64,000 nt of DNA. Origin: Atrina japonica. Taxonomy: Eukaryota; Mollusca; Bivalvia; Pterioida; Pinnidae. Both the position numbers and the translations under genes were made by a program. Shown here in pieces: positions 42,441-55,829 of the stretch. Within the stretch, counting starts at the first letter, position 1; each line of letters starts with the position of its first letter. The notes beneath the pieces are model-generated. The model was not told where the DNA came from. It saw only the letters and a list, made by a program, of their open reading frames with translations, and made no database searches. Where the stretch lies: assembly GCA_030159075.1 (NCBI GenBank), contig BROG01000645.1, positions 270,501 through 334,500 on the forward strand, written 5' to 3'.

Positions 42441-43659
42441 TAATTCTCTTGAAATACATTGCTCTCTTCAAGCTGCATTAAAGTTTATCAGAAAGTCTGA
42501 AAATTGAGGAGAAACTATTTCTTCCTGACTAACCTGCCAATAATACAGGTGATTGTTTCCCTTTGCTCCCTGCTTAGCTGTACTTCACCGTGCTTTACCG
42601 TGATCATGATCCCTTTATACATGAACCCCTAACCTTTCTTGTTTACAAGTCAGAACTGAATTAATTAGGGTACTCGGGCGGTTTACCGACATTCATGTAA
42701 ATCTACGTCTATCAAAGCTACATCGTATACATGTAGGTGATTGATGATCTGCACTATTTTTGGAACATTTTTTGCATGACTTCATGCTTACATTTTTCAC
42801 ATTACATGGAATTTTGGAATTTCAAATTCTGATCAAGATAATATTTCACTTTTGATGTTCTGTATGTCTGCAACAATACGATATCTGTATGTTACGTAGC
42901 ACATGTACTTGTACTCAAGATTTTTTTTATTTATCTCTGTGAAAACGTAATTTACAAATATGCATTGTCCCTGAATGATAACCAATATCGAGTTGATCAA
43001 TAATGAAGTAAGTCTGCAGCGATGAAAAATTAATACAATGTGTGGAAATTCTAGTCCATATCAGTCGTTTTTTTTCTATCAATTTTTCGGAAAATGCCAT
43101 TGGCGACACAATTGGGAATTCTTTGTCAAACTGGGAAATTGTTTTTGCATGAATGGGAATTCTACATTACAATAAGTTTTATATCCCTGTATAATGGTAA
43201 AATTAGAATAGTTTGCTGAGCAATGTATGACAAATGTGTCTTATTAGAATGAAGGTGTCAAGAGATGGGATATTATGAAAAGTGTCTGATAAAATTTGAA
43301 CAATAATATGAACGAGGTTTTTCCTTCGGGTGTTATTTTAGGGAGTCCCAGGGACCCACAAGAACAAAATTCACTGTTATTTCCTTTTTGCAATATATTA
43401 TCATAATTATGCATGATTACAAATGTACATGTATACATTTGTATTTTGGCAATAGTGTTGAGAATGAACTCAAATTTGCAGCTTTCAACTCCTGTCCATA
43501 TCTTTCCTTTTGATAGTGCGGAAAAAATTCTTATTTTGAAAATACCAGTGAGTAATAATACATACACATGTACCTGTAGACTCTAATATACATGTACACT
43601 GCATTTCTTTCCACACATTGTAACTTTAAACTTGAACACATCTCTTATCTTGGTACATG

Positions 43660-43775
43660 TACAGGTCTACCAAAGTAAACTGGCACATGTTTAATTTACA
43701 CATACATACACGACGAGTCTACACAAATCATAACGGGGGTGACAAACTACTTGTTGCCAGAAAAGTATTAACTGG
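43660..43775. repeat. dispersed repeat D copy, truncated
   Basis: caggtctaccaaagtaaact, aaatcataacgggggtgaca and aactacttgttgccagaaaa are as at 33805-34030. Confidence 0.6.
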
Positions 43776-43812
43776 CCTGTCTTATGTGACCAAATTCTGC
43801 AAGTCCCTTTGA

Positions 43813-44091
43813 GAGCCGGCCTGGCTCAGTTGGTAGCGTGCTGGACTCTGGATCGTGAGGTTGTGAGTTCGAGTCCTGCCGGCGACAGGTCGGTTCCCTG
43901 TCTTTCGGATGAGACAGTAAAAACTGGAGGTCCCGTGTCACAGTAGGTGTCGGCACGTTAAAGAACCCTCACTGCTCAATGGCCGTAAGTGCCGAGCATA
44001 GGCCAAAATTTGAAGCCCTTCAGCGGCATTTGGTGACGTCTCCACATGAGTGAAATATTCTTGAGTGGGACGTTAAACAACAAACAAACAA
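43813..44091 (+). mobile_element. SINE-2, full length, 14-bp target-site duplication
   Basis: It starts gagccggcctggctcagttg and has the same B-box and body as the copy at 23991. The tail is (AAAC)n. The duplication gcaagtccctttga is perfect at 43799-43812 and 44092-44105, which indicates a young insertion. Confidence 0.95.
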
Positions 44092-44129
44092 GCAAGTCCC
44101 TTTGACAGTTACTTAAGACAGTCTCTAGT

Positions 44130-44162
<33 letters not shown>

Positions 44163-45039
44163 AAAATAAGATTTTACAAATTGTTGGAATATTGACATTT
44201 CCATTTGTATTGTAAATTACATATGATACATGTTTGTTATTGTAAAGATATTATACATTCTTTTTATGGTCTATGACACTTTCTTGTGTTCACGATCCTT
44301 AGAGTGGTTTTGGGATGTTTTTCCAATAATTGAATTCATTAAGTATAAAACTGTAGATATGACAAGTGCTTGTGTATATAATGTACATTTCTAATGACTA
44401 GCGAAACTGATTTCCATGCTGTGTGACAATCAAAGAGATTGTGAATTAGATTAATTTTATAACAGGGCGTTTGTTTCAAAATGTTCATTTTAACTAATGT
44501 TGGGCATTTGCCAAATATTTTGTTAACATGCATATAGTGAGAGCTGCGATATAATAATTATTACATTTTTATTACAAAGTTATTACATTTTACACAGGAC
44601 TTGCCTCTGCTGACAGAAGTGACAGATTTTTTTCCCCTAATTCATAGGCCAATTCACTCCCTCCTCCAACCCTCCTGGTCATACGTATACTTGTACATGT
44701 ACCCCCATGCATGTGGTATGGGGAGAAATAAAGTGTCCCATACTTGAGGCCTGTCCGGAAGCTAAGTCTACATGTAAATAATGTTGTACAATTGTAAATT
44801 TACATGCACATATTTTAATCTACATGAATGCGAATCTGTTTTGACTAGCAGCATTATTATTATGCACATGTTGAAATGTACATCTGTTCTTTCTGAAATT
44901 CCAGTACAGATTTTTTTTGGCCCTCATGCTGTTAACGTTGAATTAATAGATCAGCAAGCTTACACTAAAAGGTACAGCCAGTGAAAACAGACAGTCGTAG
45001 AACTTGTTATCTGTAAAGACTATATGTAATGTTCATCTT

Positions 45040-45140
45040 GAACTCAGTTACCCCTAAATACACATTTGGACTAGCCTACATGTAAATTGTAAATCACTGA
45101 TTTATAGAACAGTTCATTGTTTTTCAGGGGTTGATAAGTA
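45040..45140. repeat. MITE-2 copy with ACATGTA insertion
   Basis: ttacccctaaatacacattt, cactgatttatagaacagtt and tttttcaggggttgat match the family. The middle carries an extra tacatgtaaattgtaa. Confidence 0.55.
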
Positions 45141-45473
45141 AAAAGTACATGTACATGTAGTACAAAAGTGAGATCTCGAAATTGAATTCCAGGATATGTG
45201 TATATTCTTAGCAGTTCCACATTACTTTGATTTTGACTTTTGGATTTGGTTATCTTCCAAAATAAACGAAAAGTGGCATGCTCTAAGGGGGAAATCTGAG
45301 CCAAAATTTAAATATAGATTTGTTGTTTTTCTTTATCTGTCAATTTCTTTGGTATTGATGGTTTTATTTTGGTACAGTGTATATATGAATTATATCACAG
45401 ATCCATTCACTGTGTCACTCCCACTGTCATCCTGTGTGTTATTCACTCACCCTGTTATACACTCACTCATGAT

Positions 45474-46530
45474 CAGTGTCACCATGTTATACACTCACTC
45501 ACGATCAATGTCACCCTGTTATACACTCACTCATGATCAGTGTCACCCTGTTATATACTCACTCAGTGTCACCCTGTTATACACTCACTCATGATCAGTG
45601 TCACCCTGTTATATACTCACTCATGATCAGTGTCACCCTGTTATATACTCACTCAGTGTCACCCTGTTATACACTCACTCATGATCAGTGTCACCCTGTT
45701 ATATACTCACTCAGTGTCACCCTGTTATACACTCACTCATGATCAGTGTCACCCTGTTATACACTCGATCATGATCAGTGTCACCCTGTTATACATTCAC
45801 TCATGATCAGTGTCACCCTGTTATATACTCACTCAGTGTCACCCTGTTATACACTCACTCATGATCAGTGTCACCCTGTTATACACTCGATCATGATCAG
45901 TGTCACCCTGTTATATACTCACTCTTGATCAGTGTCACCCTGTTATATACACTTGATCATGATCAGTGTAACCCTGTTATATACTCACTCTTGATCAGTG
46001 TCACCCTGTTATATACACTCGATCATGATCAGTGTCACCCTGTTATATACTCACTCTTGATCAGTGTCACCCTGTTATATACACTCGATCATGATCAGTG
46101 TCATACTGTTATTCACTCACTCCCTGTGTCACCTGCTCGCTCCATGTGCCCCCTCTTATTCACTTACATGTACTGCCTGTGTCACCTTCTGCTATTCACT
46201 CAATCCCTGTGTCACCATGTTGATCACTGACTCCCTGTGTCCCTGTATCACCCACTGTTGTTCACTCCGTGTTCCCGTTATGCACTTCACTCCGTGACAC
46301 ACTGTTATTCACTCACTCCCTGTATCACCCTGTTATTTACTCACTAACTATATCACCCTCTGTTATTTACTCACTCCCTGTATCACCCTCTGTTATTCAC
46401 TCACTCCCCGTGTCATGCTGTTATTCGCTTACTCCTGTGTCCCCCCCTCTGTTATATATATACATGTATTCACTCAATCCCTGTGTCATCTGCTGTTATT
46501 CACTGTCTTACATGTACTCCGTATGTCACA
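45474..46530. repeat. minisatellite, about 31-bp unit, 21 good units then decayed
   Basis: The unit has gtcaccctgttata, then cactcactcatgatca. Twenty-one units can be counted from 45478 to about 46110, some with the tgatca block deleted (about 24 bp). Degenerate units (ctccctgtgtcaccctgtta type) continue to 46530. The plus-strand Ser/Pro/Cys frames over it are artefacts. Confidence 0.9.
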
Positions 46531-47620
46531 TGGTGTTTTAAGGGCACATCAAAAACAATCTTTTTAGATGTAAACCGAGTGAAACATTCTTGGCTAGATT
46601 GTTTAGAACCTACACAATGTATAAACAAACTAACAAACATTTTGAATTTCGAAATTGTTTAATTTTATTTTTAACAACTGTGCTAATAAAATTCGCAGTA
46701 TATTTATGAGACATTGCACTGAAAACTTTTAAACCTATATTGCGTTTCCTCATGACACATCCTGCATTGTATGGAATTTACTGAATGTGACAAGCATGAA
46801 GCCGTATTCATGTAAACATTTCTGATGAGATATTTGACAAACTATGTATGCTTGCGGGCGTACAGTACAAATGTAAACGCACAATGCACTGTCATATGTA
46901 AGTAGACAAAAAAAAAAAAATGACTTCAAGATGGCCATATGGAGCTTGCCTCCTTCATCATGTATAAACTACATATATGCTTCCTAAGTATTAACTGAGT
47001 CAGAAACAGCTGTCATTAAAACATGAGAACTTAGACTACATCCTGTGAAGAGATTTGAAAATCTTTTAATAGGTTACAGACTAAGTGATAGAAGCTTAAC
47101 ATCTTTCATTTAAGAGATGGATGTCTTACTATAAAGTCAAAATTCTGCCATGATTCTAACTTCTAAGTTACACCGAAACTTGTCTACATGTATAAAGGTC
47201 AGTTCTCGAGGGATCTGGTAAGAAGTAGCGGTTATTAACAGGTGACCTTTTATAAACACATGATAAAGAGGTTTATTCATGCTAAAAAAGTTGACAAAAA
47301 GGTTACATATATGTATATTTAAATGGCTTTTGTACATGTAGGCAGTTGCTCTTATTGCAAAGGTGTCCTTTAATGCAAGTTTGATTGTACTTTGCTTTTT
47401 AGGGGGGTACAATGTAAAACCAAATTTTACCCCCCAAAAAGAAGTAATTTAAAAAAATTGGTAGAATTTTGGCCTGTCTTGCTATAAAAGTAATGTACAC
47501 GTATGTTGACTGAGAGATGTATCATGGAATATTTTAAAAGTCACATGTTGTTAATGAGGAATACAAGTATATAAACAGAGAAAATTCAGATCCCCTCCTC
47601 CACATTTCCTGCCTTAAGCT

Positions 47621-47647
47621 CCCCCCCCCCCCAATAATGTTTCTATT

Positions 47648-47687
<40 letters not shown>
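47621..47687. repeat. C12 - spacer - G36 homopolymer pair
   Basis: Twelve C (47621-47632), a 19-bp spacer, and then 36 G (47652-47687). They can form a C:G hairpin or a G-quadruplex. The exact run lengths may be sequencing or assembly artefacts. Confidence 0.85.
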
Positions 47688-47688
<1 letters not shown>

Positions 47689-48237
47689 ACCAACCAGTGC
47701 TAACATCCAGCCACCCCATACATTCGTACTTCTAGCCTCAGATCTCTGCTGTGGTTTTTTGTCTTTTTTTGAAAGATTTTTGAGATGTATTAACTAATTG
47801 TTACATACACATGTATGTTACATGTACATGGTGTGACATTTATTACTTTCTTCTGGTACATGTATGTTTATGCCGGAGCTGGTATGCCCTCTCGTTCACC
47901 TCTTCTGTCTTAGGAATGCTTTATCATGTGAGTAGTAAGTTTTTATGGGACTTGAGGTTAATTGTCGTTTCTCCTTATTTTCATAAGAGATGTGAAAGAT
48001 TAGTTATGGAGGAAATATAAACTAATTAAAGTTGTATTGAGGCCAAGTAGAATGTAATTGATTATTCATTAGTTGTTTTTTCTTTTTTTTTAAATGGATT
48101 AATGATTTTGTTTTTAAAGCAATGTTTTGATGATCGCCATTGAAATGTGAAAAAACTTAATGCCATTGTTTCTTTTTATTTTATTTTGGCTTGCTAGGTC
48201 TTGATACAGTGTAGCTTAAACATACCCATGGGGTAAC

Positions 48238-48678
48238 CTTGAAAACACTGAAAAGCCCAGAAAATATGCTTGAAAAACACTATGAAAAGTCCTGAAAAAG
48301 TGCTTGAGAAACACTGAAAAGCCCTGAAAAAGTGCTTGAAAAACACTGTGAAAAGGCATTGAAAAGTGCTTGAAAAACACTATGGAAAGTCCTGGAAAAC
48401 TGCTTGAAAAACACTATAAAAAGTCCTGGGAAAGTGCTAGAAAAACACTGAAAAGGCCTGGAAAAGTGCTTGAAAAAAATTATAGTATGAAAAATCTTGG
48501 AAAAGTGCTTGAAAAACACTGTGAAAAGGCATTGGAAAGTGCTTGAAAAACACTAAGGAAAGTCCTGGAAAACTGCTTGAAAAACACTATAAAAAGTCCT
48601 GTGAAAGTGCTAGAAAAACACTGAAAAGGCCTGGAAAAGTGCTTGAAAAAAATTATAGTATGAAAAGTCCTGGAAAAG
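48238..48678. repeat. minisatellite, about 33-bp unit with a 173-bp higher-order duplication
   Basis: The unit contains gtgcttgaaaaacactatga and aaagtcctgg. A block of several units ending aaattatagtatgaaaa occurs twice, with tatagta at 48481 and 48654 (173 bp apart), matching in unit variants and in the atypical last unit. Confidence 0.85.
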
Positions 48679-49639
48679 TCTAAGTTTAAAGTAGAAATGA
48701 TTGATAATTAATCTGATTTCACTCAAGTGATAAATTGCCTAAAATAAGTACATATCAGGTCTCTGACCTCTAGCCCTTGCAGGGTTGAACCAATAGTACG
48801 ACTATACATGTACATGTAGGCGGCACTAAAGTCTCTGATTTGTCTGTACAATTTGTACAGCAGGGACAATAAAACCAATGATAGAATTCCCTCAACTTGG
48901 CCTCAAGTCCTCGAGAAACGATAATGGATAGAGGGCACTGGATTAATAAAGTTAGTAAATTTGCAAAGGATAATGTATGTCAGGATGTGAAAATATTATA
49001 AGTTTACAAGTTTTAAGATTTCACGCTACAAAATGTTTCAGTATAATGCTCCGCAAAACTGGACAAAAAACCAAATTGAATCCCAGTCCCAAGATAATAT
49101 GACTGCTCCCAGCTTCATTTGATCTTGTCATTTAATGTAGGAGTTGTATGTAGGTGAATTCATGTCCCACATGGACAGCCATACAAAAGATATGAACTTT
49201 TGCCACTCAACCAGTTGTATGATTGTATAGACAGAGAATTAGCCAGGCATTGATCGGTGGATAAGAATACATGTACATGTACCACTGGTAATCGTTAGAG
49301 ATAGAATATTCAGGATGAAATAGTAACCTAGCTTTCCAATAGAAAATGCTTGCATTGCATTAAGTCTCTCTCTGGACAAGCTGATGCAGAATATGTTGTA
49401 CATGTCTGTTCAATGTATGTTTATTGTACAAGTAAGCCAGAAAACCGATTTTCATGTACAGATATACATGTACTACGTAGTACCTTCTAGAGGACCATCT
49501 CGCGACTAAAACTAGGAATGTGCAGTCTCTTGAAAATTTCTTTCTCAATTTAGATGAGTTAGGACCCTCAATTAAGAGACCACTTGACTGTGCAGACTGC
49601 TTTACGTCCGTTACATGTAGGTGGTTTTAATAGGGAGGT

Positions 49640-49779
49640 TTCACTGTCACTCTCATTCCTCTGTTTCTCTTTGTCTGTCCCTTTTCTGTTGCTCATCCTC
49701 TCTCACACAATCTCCCTCTCTCATTCCTCTTTCTCACTCATTCTTCTTTTCATTCAGTTCTCTCTCTTTCCTCTCTCCT

Positions 49780-49842
<63 letters not shown>
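49640..49842. repeat. CT-rich tract ending in (CT)n
   Basis: Imperfect pyrimidine-rich sequence is followed by a pure CT run (about 49782-49840) and TATA-rich sequence. The Ser/Leu frames are artefacts. Confidence 0.9.
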
Positions 49843-49844
<2 letters not shown>

Positions 49845-50159
49845 ATGTATATATATTATATATGTATATATATTGTTCAACATGTACATTTCTTTGTAAG
49901 ATAGTGATTACATGGTTTGGTACATGGTTTGGTACACACATATTGATTATCATATGTAATATATGTATGACATTTGTGAATATTCTGTATTTCATATATG
50001 CTAATAATGGCAAGTCGTACATTGGCTAATTCACACACACACACATACACACATCAATGAATAAGAATTTGCTGTAGAAACTTTATAATTGAAAATTAAT
50101 GTACCGGTGTATAATACTGTTACTTATATGATGAATTGTTAATCTTAATCAGAGATTTT

Positions 50160-50335
50160 CCTGTCTCCTAGATACATCTTAATAAACTGAGATAAAAAAA
50201 CTTAATTTGAGAATATTGTTTGAAAATATTTTATCTTTTTTTTTTCAGAATTCTGATTGGGAATTTTTACAGATTTTAGGGAAAATACAATCCATTTTTG
50301 CATTTTTAGGAATTGTTCCCAGAGTTTTATTTCTG
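50160..50335. repeat. dispersed repeat H (AATTGGGAATTTTTAC type)
   Basis: gaaaatattttatctttttt, ctgattgggaatttttacag and gcatttttaggaattgttcc are shared with 55830-56000 and 56640-56790, and more weakly with 52565-52640 and 61330-61410. Confidence 0.45.
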
Positions 50336-50436
50336 GACCCCCAAATAGCCTAAATACATACAAATGTATATGGCTAAAATCAGTAAGGAGATGGAAACTT
50401 TATCACAAAACAGCATCACTTTCTCAAAAGTCTTTT

Positions 50437-50662
50437 TAACATATCATCCCCTGTGGTCACATTTAGACTCACCCAAATCAATGAATAGAATGGCCTACTA
50501 TCAAAATTAAGGGGTGAACAAGTTAATTTTGAATATAAAATCATTGTGAAATTTGGATACTAAATTGTACATGTACAATGTATACTTCTGAATTCTGACA
50601 GTGGACTTGACCATTCTTTGAAATGGATGAGTCCAAATGTGGATACAGGGGGGAGGGTCAAT
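50437..50662. mobile_element. MITE-3 copy
   Basis: cccctgtggtcacatttaga, caatgaatagaatggcctac, aaggggtgaacaagttaatt, tgacagtggacttgaccatt, gaaatggatgagtccaaatg: the complete dyad layout seen at 36290-36502. Confidence 0.7.
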
Positions 50663-51216
50663 AAGTTAAATACATGTATGGTAAATGTGTATATAAATTG
50701 ATACATATACAAAAGTACTAGTATCTATGCTTAATGTTAAAACATGATACAGTCCCCTCTAGATCCACCCAAACCTTTACTATAGTTAATTACACCGAAA
50801 TACAAAATGTACAAATATATGTAACCTACGTATACACATACATGTAGAATGATTGTGTTTTGAGCTGTAAGTGACAGCCTGTAGCCTGAAGAAACTAAAT
50901 CACTTGCTGGAAGGCAACTGTCTATATCAGTACAGCCAAGGTCAGGTTAATACTTCAGCCAGGTAACAAAATAAGATTATGGACAAGAATAGTGGGAAAA
51001 ACCGTGCAAGGTGTTATTGGCAAGTTGCCAGTGTACAATGTATGTCTACCTGTCCTATATTTACTTTTGTATAAGTGCTAGTTTGTTCCATGTATTCGGT
51101 GCATGTGTTCTTATATACTCACTTAATGTTGATGGTGGGAAGAAGTAAAAAAAAAAACCCTTATAGAATTAAGGAACTCTCCATCTTGCATGTAACTGTG
51201 ACCCTACAGCTACAAA

Positions 51217-51655
51217 TGTATATGTACATCTCGGTGTAACTGTAGCTTAACAGCTACATCTCGGTGTAACTGTAGCTTAACAGCTACATCTCAGGATGTA
51301 ACTAGCTTAACAGCTACATCTCTGTGTAACTAGCTTAACAGCTACATCTCAGAGTGTAACTGTAGCTTAACAGCTACATCTCGGTATAACTACTGGCTTA
51401 CAGGTACATCTCGGTGTAAATGTAGCTTAACAACTACATCTCTTTGTAACTGTAGCTTAACAGCTACATCTCAGGGTGTAACTGTAGCTTAACAGCTACA
51501 TCTCGGTATAACTACTGGCTTACAGCTACATCTCAGTGTAACTGTAGCTTAACAACTACATCTCTTTGTAACTAGCTTAACTACATCTCTGTGTAACTGT
51601 AGCTTAACAGCTACATCTCGGTGTAATTGTAGCTTAACAGCTACATCTCGGGGTG
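51217..51655. repeat. minisatellite, about 30-bp hairpin-forming unit
   Basis: The unit is gtgtaactgtagcttaacag followed by ctacatctcg. Each unit contains GTAGCT-TAAC-AGCTAC, a 6-bp stem with a 4-nt loop. About 14 diverged units occur, with frequent small indels. Confidence 0.85.
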
Positions 51656-51952
51656 TAACTTCTGCCTTCACAGCTACATCTCAGGGTGTAACTTCTGCCT
51701 TCACAGCTACATCTCAGGGTGTAACTTCTGCCTTCACAGCTACATCTCAGGGTGTAACTTCTGCCTTCACAGCTACATCTCAGGGTGTAACTTCTGCCTT
51801 CACAGCTACATCTCAGGGTGTAACTTCTGCCTTCACAGCTACATCTCAGGGTGTAACTTCTGCCTTCACAGCTACATCTCAGGGTGTAACTTCTGCCTTC
51901 ACAGCTACATCTCAGGGTGTAACTTCTGCCTTCACAGCTACATCTCAGGGTG
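51656..51952. repeat. nine identical 33-bp tandem units
   Basis: The unit is taacttctgccttcacagct followed by acatctcagggtg, repeated nine times at exactly 33 bp with no mismatch. It derives from the adjacent 30-bp array, from which the hairpin was lost. One plus-strand frame stays open across it (TSAFTATSQGV repeat, mucin-like), but stops in the flanking units and its place in an intron argue against coding. Confidence 0.93.
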
Positions 51953-53499
51953 TAACTGCTGACCTAGGGTCATGGCTACTTGGTACATATACATGTAAGT
52001 GCTGTTTTAGTCATTAGTCCTTCAGACAAGTGTTTATTTAGAAATGAAAACTTATCTTTGGGAAGACATCTGGAAATCGCCACTAGAACTGTACTTGTGG
52101 CTTCAAGGTTGAAAAAAGAATTGGAGAGATTACATTACATTTGCTTTGAAGAACAACAAACAAAAATTAAAAATGTTTGTGTGTCACTGGAAAGTCACTT
52201 GAAAGGACACTCATGAGTAGTAGTGTGGATAAGCACCATGTGGGCCTGTCTAAAGCTTTAATTGTGTAACAACTTTTTTTTTTAAAACTTCTTTGTGTTC
52301 TCCAAAACAGCATTGCTGATTCTCTTCTAATTCAGTATGTCGGCCTTTTCTTATATTTTCCATGAGGCATATACATGTATACGGCGCGAGTCATTGGCAT
52401 TCTTTTCACTAAATTAGAGGAAAATTTATTTGATATTTATGTACAGACTGCGACTGTAATGAAAAATAAATTGATGCAAGGGGGTGGGGGTTGTGAGTAA
52501 GAATTAAAAAAAAATGATGAGATGCCATTACATTTACGGTAGATTTACTTTTGTGCAGATTAGTTTTTCCTAATTTATCACAAATTCACATTGAAATTCC
52601 CAATTATGTTACCCAATTCAGAATGGCATTTTCTCAAAAACTGACAGAAATATAGGCTTGCAAGTACATGTAGCATCCCTTTGGGTTTTTGTAACAAAAA
52701 GACCCCTGGGTTATCAGGTTTCATGGGAACCAAAAGAGTTTGGGTTACAAATACATGTAAAGGTACTAACTTTTATTGTACATGTACATGTGTTTCCCAA
52801 TCCGCCAGGCAAAAAAAAAAAAAAACAAAAACAAAAAAGAAAGTTGATGTGTATTGAATAATGCATGATTTTTCTGAGCTGTTTTATCTACATGTCTTTT
52901 GAATCTCTTGAAAGATATGAAATTTAATCTGCTATACATATCAAAATGAAAAGGAGTAAAGGATATATAATACATTTACCTACCAACTGAGGAAAGAAGG
53001 GGTGGTGGGTGGGTGGCAAGTATAGAGGGGTATCTACTACAAAATCGGGCTCAATCATGGATCAAGTCAGAAATCTCTACAGTACATTGTATATTGAATA
53101 TCCAGTGAAATTACCTAATCCTTATGGGAAGGCACATTTAGTAATATACACTGTATAAGGGGCATGCCCCATCCACTGAAATTTATGGGTTTTTTTTACT
53201 TATAACTCCAAATCCCCCACCCCTAAACCATACATGTATAGTCTGTTTGCTCTCCATTGAGACTGGGGTTTTGTTAAATTTCTTAAATTACACTTAATCA
53301 TCAAATTTGAATTTTACAGCAGTGTTTTTAAATTTAAAATACATAACTGAATTGTGAATATAGAAATCTAACATTATTAGTAATGGGAAACTTTTTCCCC
53401 CGAACTGTTTGATGCAATTAAAATTCAGTTTTAGCTATGTTCATGTATAACCTTTAAAATAACAATGATAAACATTTTAAAAATATGACTTATGTAGTT

Positions 53500-53735
53500 T
53501 TGCAAAAAATGACTAAACCCCAGTTTCAATAAAGAGTAAACGGACTATACATTATATATTTACATATTTAAACTGTGAGTTTAAAGGAGTGAGCAAGTTA
53601 AAATTACATGTACATTGTACACAAAAAAAAATGATTGTAAATCATACACTCCTGAATTAAGGCATTTGACTTTATCATTATCATTCCTTGAAATGGTTGA
53701 GACCAAATGAAGCTTTACGGATTGATGAGTTTAAG
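53500..53735. mobile_element. MITE-3 copy, diverged
   Basis: caataaagagtaaacggact, taaaggagtgagcaagttaa, tcattccttgaaatggttga and gaccaaatgaagctt follow the MITE-3 order. Confidence 0.5.
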
Positions 53736-54114
53736 AAATGGAAATTCGTAAAATCGATGAAGATGTAAAATGTGTGTATTAATGTCTGTCACAGAAAGTC
53801 AGAAATATCCTGGTAGATGCAGATAGCAAAATCAATATCATATACTGGCGGTTCTTGTAGCCCCATAGCAACATTTTACTGGTATTTTATTCCCCTTTGT
53901 TTATGCTTCTCAAGATTATATTTATAATCCCAGAGGGCATACATGTATTCATTGTATAGTGTATTCTGTCCGTCTCTCGTCGGTTCATTTGTTTGACAGT
54001 TTATCCGTGTGCAGCGTTTCGGTTTCTTTTGAAATAACCTGAGTGTCTTTCCTTGACCATATTCTAAACCAGTCGTTAATTATGTTGTTGTACATAATGT
54101 ATACATGTATATTA

Positions 54115-54432
54115 GAAAGACCACAAACAGAAAGTCCCAGGTTTGATTCTCGGTAATGGGTTTTACATACAAAGACTCGAAAAAATCGGAAGTGACTGCA
54201 GTTCCTTCTTCAGATACCCTGCATACAAAGTGAAAGTGACGATTCTTTTGGATGAGACTTTTAAACCTGTCAGACATAGTCCCATGTCGCGGAACACATG
54301 GCACGATAAAAAAAAAAAAAAAAAAAAAAAATACATATATAACATCTATAGCACAGGTCGTGATTTGTGGCCTTTACGTAAAGCTGGTGATATCTCTATA
54401 TAAGTAAACAATTCTTAATGAGATTTGAAACA
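54115..54432 (+). mobile_element. SINE-3 copy with internal poly(A)
   Basis: The B-box-like gtcccaggtttgattctcgg, then aaatcggaagtgactgcagt, ttggatgagacttttaaacc, a run of about 22 A (54309-54330), ctatagcacaggtcgtgatt, tgtggcctttacgtaaagct and gatatctctatataagtaa. It is homologous to 28885-29185. Confidence 0.65.
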
Positions 54433-54910
54433 GGAAACAAATTCAAATGTATTGATATGGAATATGGCTAATATTTGACTTAGCTCTGCCAGTGTTATTG
54501 AACCATTAAATTTCTCATGAATTACTTGGCTTTAGGGGGAGGAGCGGAGGGGAGGGGAGGGGTACATGTATTTATTAGTAGATGGTTTAACTTGAAGTTT
54601 ATTTGGTAGGTTGGCTGATGGGTCTTTTCCTAAGTACATGTACATGTCAAACCAATATTGTGCAGTCGTACAAGGGATATCGTGAAAAAACTACCTCTTA
54701 ACAGATCTAGAGGTGACCTCTTTGTTGAGGATCTTATAATAATAGTTAAAATGTGTGTATAATAGTACACGTATGTATCATTTACTGTGATTGATAGGTA
54801 CGATACATGCATATGTCAATAAGCATAATATATATCAATATCAATGTTGATGGTTTAATCATGGGGAGAATAAATGTTTGGATACCAAACGACCAGCACA
54901 TTGAAATTTG

Positions 54911-55184
54911 TTGGTGGGTTGTATTGTTGTTTAACGTCCCACTCAGGAATCTTTCACTCACATGGAGATGTCACCAATGCTGGTGAAGTGCTTCAAAGTT
55001 TGACCTATGCTTGGCACTTACAGACATTGAGCAGTGAGGTTTCTTTAATGTGCCAAAACCTACTGTGACATGATATGTGACCTCGGTTTTTACTTCTCAT
55101 CCGATGGACAGGAATCTGACCTGCCCCTGGCTGGACTCGAATGATCAAGAGTCGAGCGCGCTACTGACTGAGCCAGGCCGGCTC
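54911..55184 (-). mobile_element. SINE-2, full length, target-site duplication
   Basis: The antisense copy runs from the tail side (ttgtttaacgtcccactcag) to the head (ctgactgagccaggccggct). The duplication cacattgaaatttg is at 54897-54910 and 55185-55198. It is more diverged than the copy at 43813. Confidence 0.92.
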
Positions 55185-55829
55185 CACATTGAAATTTGAT
55201 TGGCTTGTAATTTGGTTTACTTGGTAACTTTTGAAGGTGAAAGAGGTGACCACCTACTGGGTTACAGAAGTGAAAGCTTATTTGACTATAATTTTAAGTT
55301 TGAGGTGGTTGCCAAAGCAACTTGGTGGTGGTTGGAGGAGGGGGAGGGGGGCATCTTTAGGTAACATTCCACTATATATCTACTTCACTTGTGGGAAAGA
55401 GGGCATGCAATTGAAACACACATATACAGGTATCAACCTGTGGCTAGTATTTTGGCCAGATCAGACTTGCCAAAAATGACTGTGATGAAAGAAATAGTTG
55501 AGATGATCTAAAGAATAATTTGAGATATATGGGCTGTTAATTATAGAAAAGTTTTTAAAGTTTCTGTAGAAACTTTGGTTTTTCTAAGATAGCAGAACTA
55601 CAGATAAAACTAGAGATATACTTGTAAGAGAAAGAAAAATATGTCATTGGTTGGTGGGTTAGCAAATGCTGATTTATAAGTGCTGAGTAGGCCTTTTTGT
55701 GAGAAAAGTTTGCCTGTTTACTTTAAGAAGGCCAATGATGTCTTCCCATATGATGTACATTGTCAAGAATTTTGCTACCTCTGGGTAATTCTGGGTCCAT
55801 GTTCTGGAAAATTGGGAAAATATACAACT

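Noticed and set aside
45196..46541. Series of Ser/Pro/Cys frames (60-132 codons)
   Set aside because: They are produced by the 31-bp minisatellite and its decayed flank.
51656..51952. Mucin-like TSAFTATSQGV repeat frame; also considered as a CRISPR-like array
   Set aside because: The neighbouring units contain stops and the region is intronic. There are no unique spacers between the repeats, so it is not CRISPR-like.
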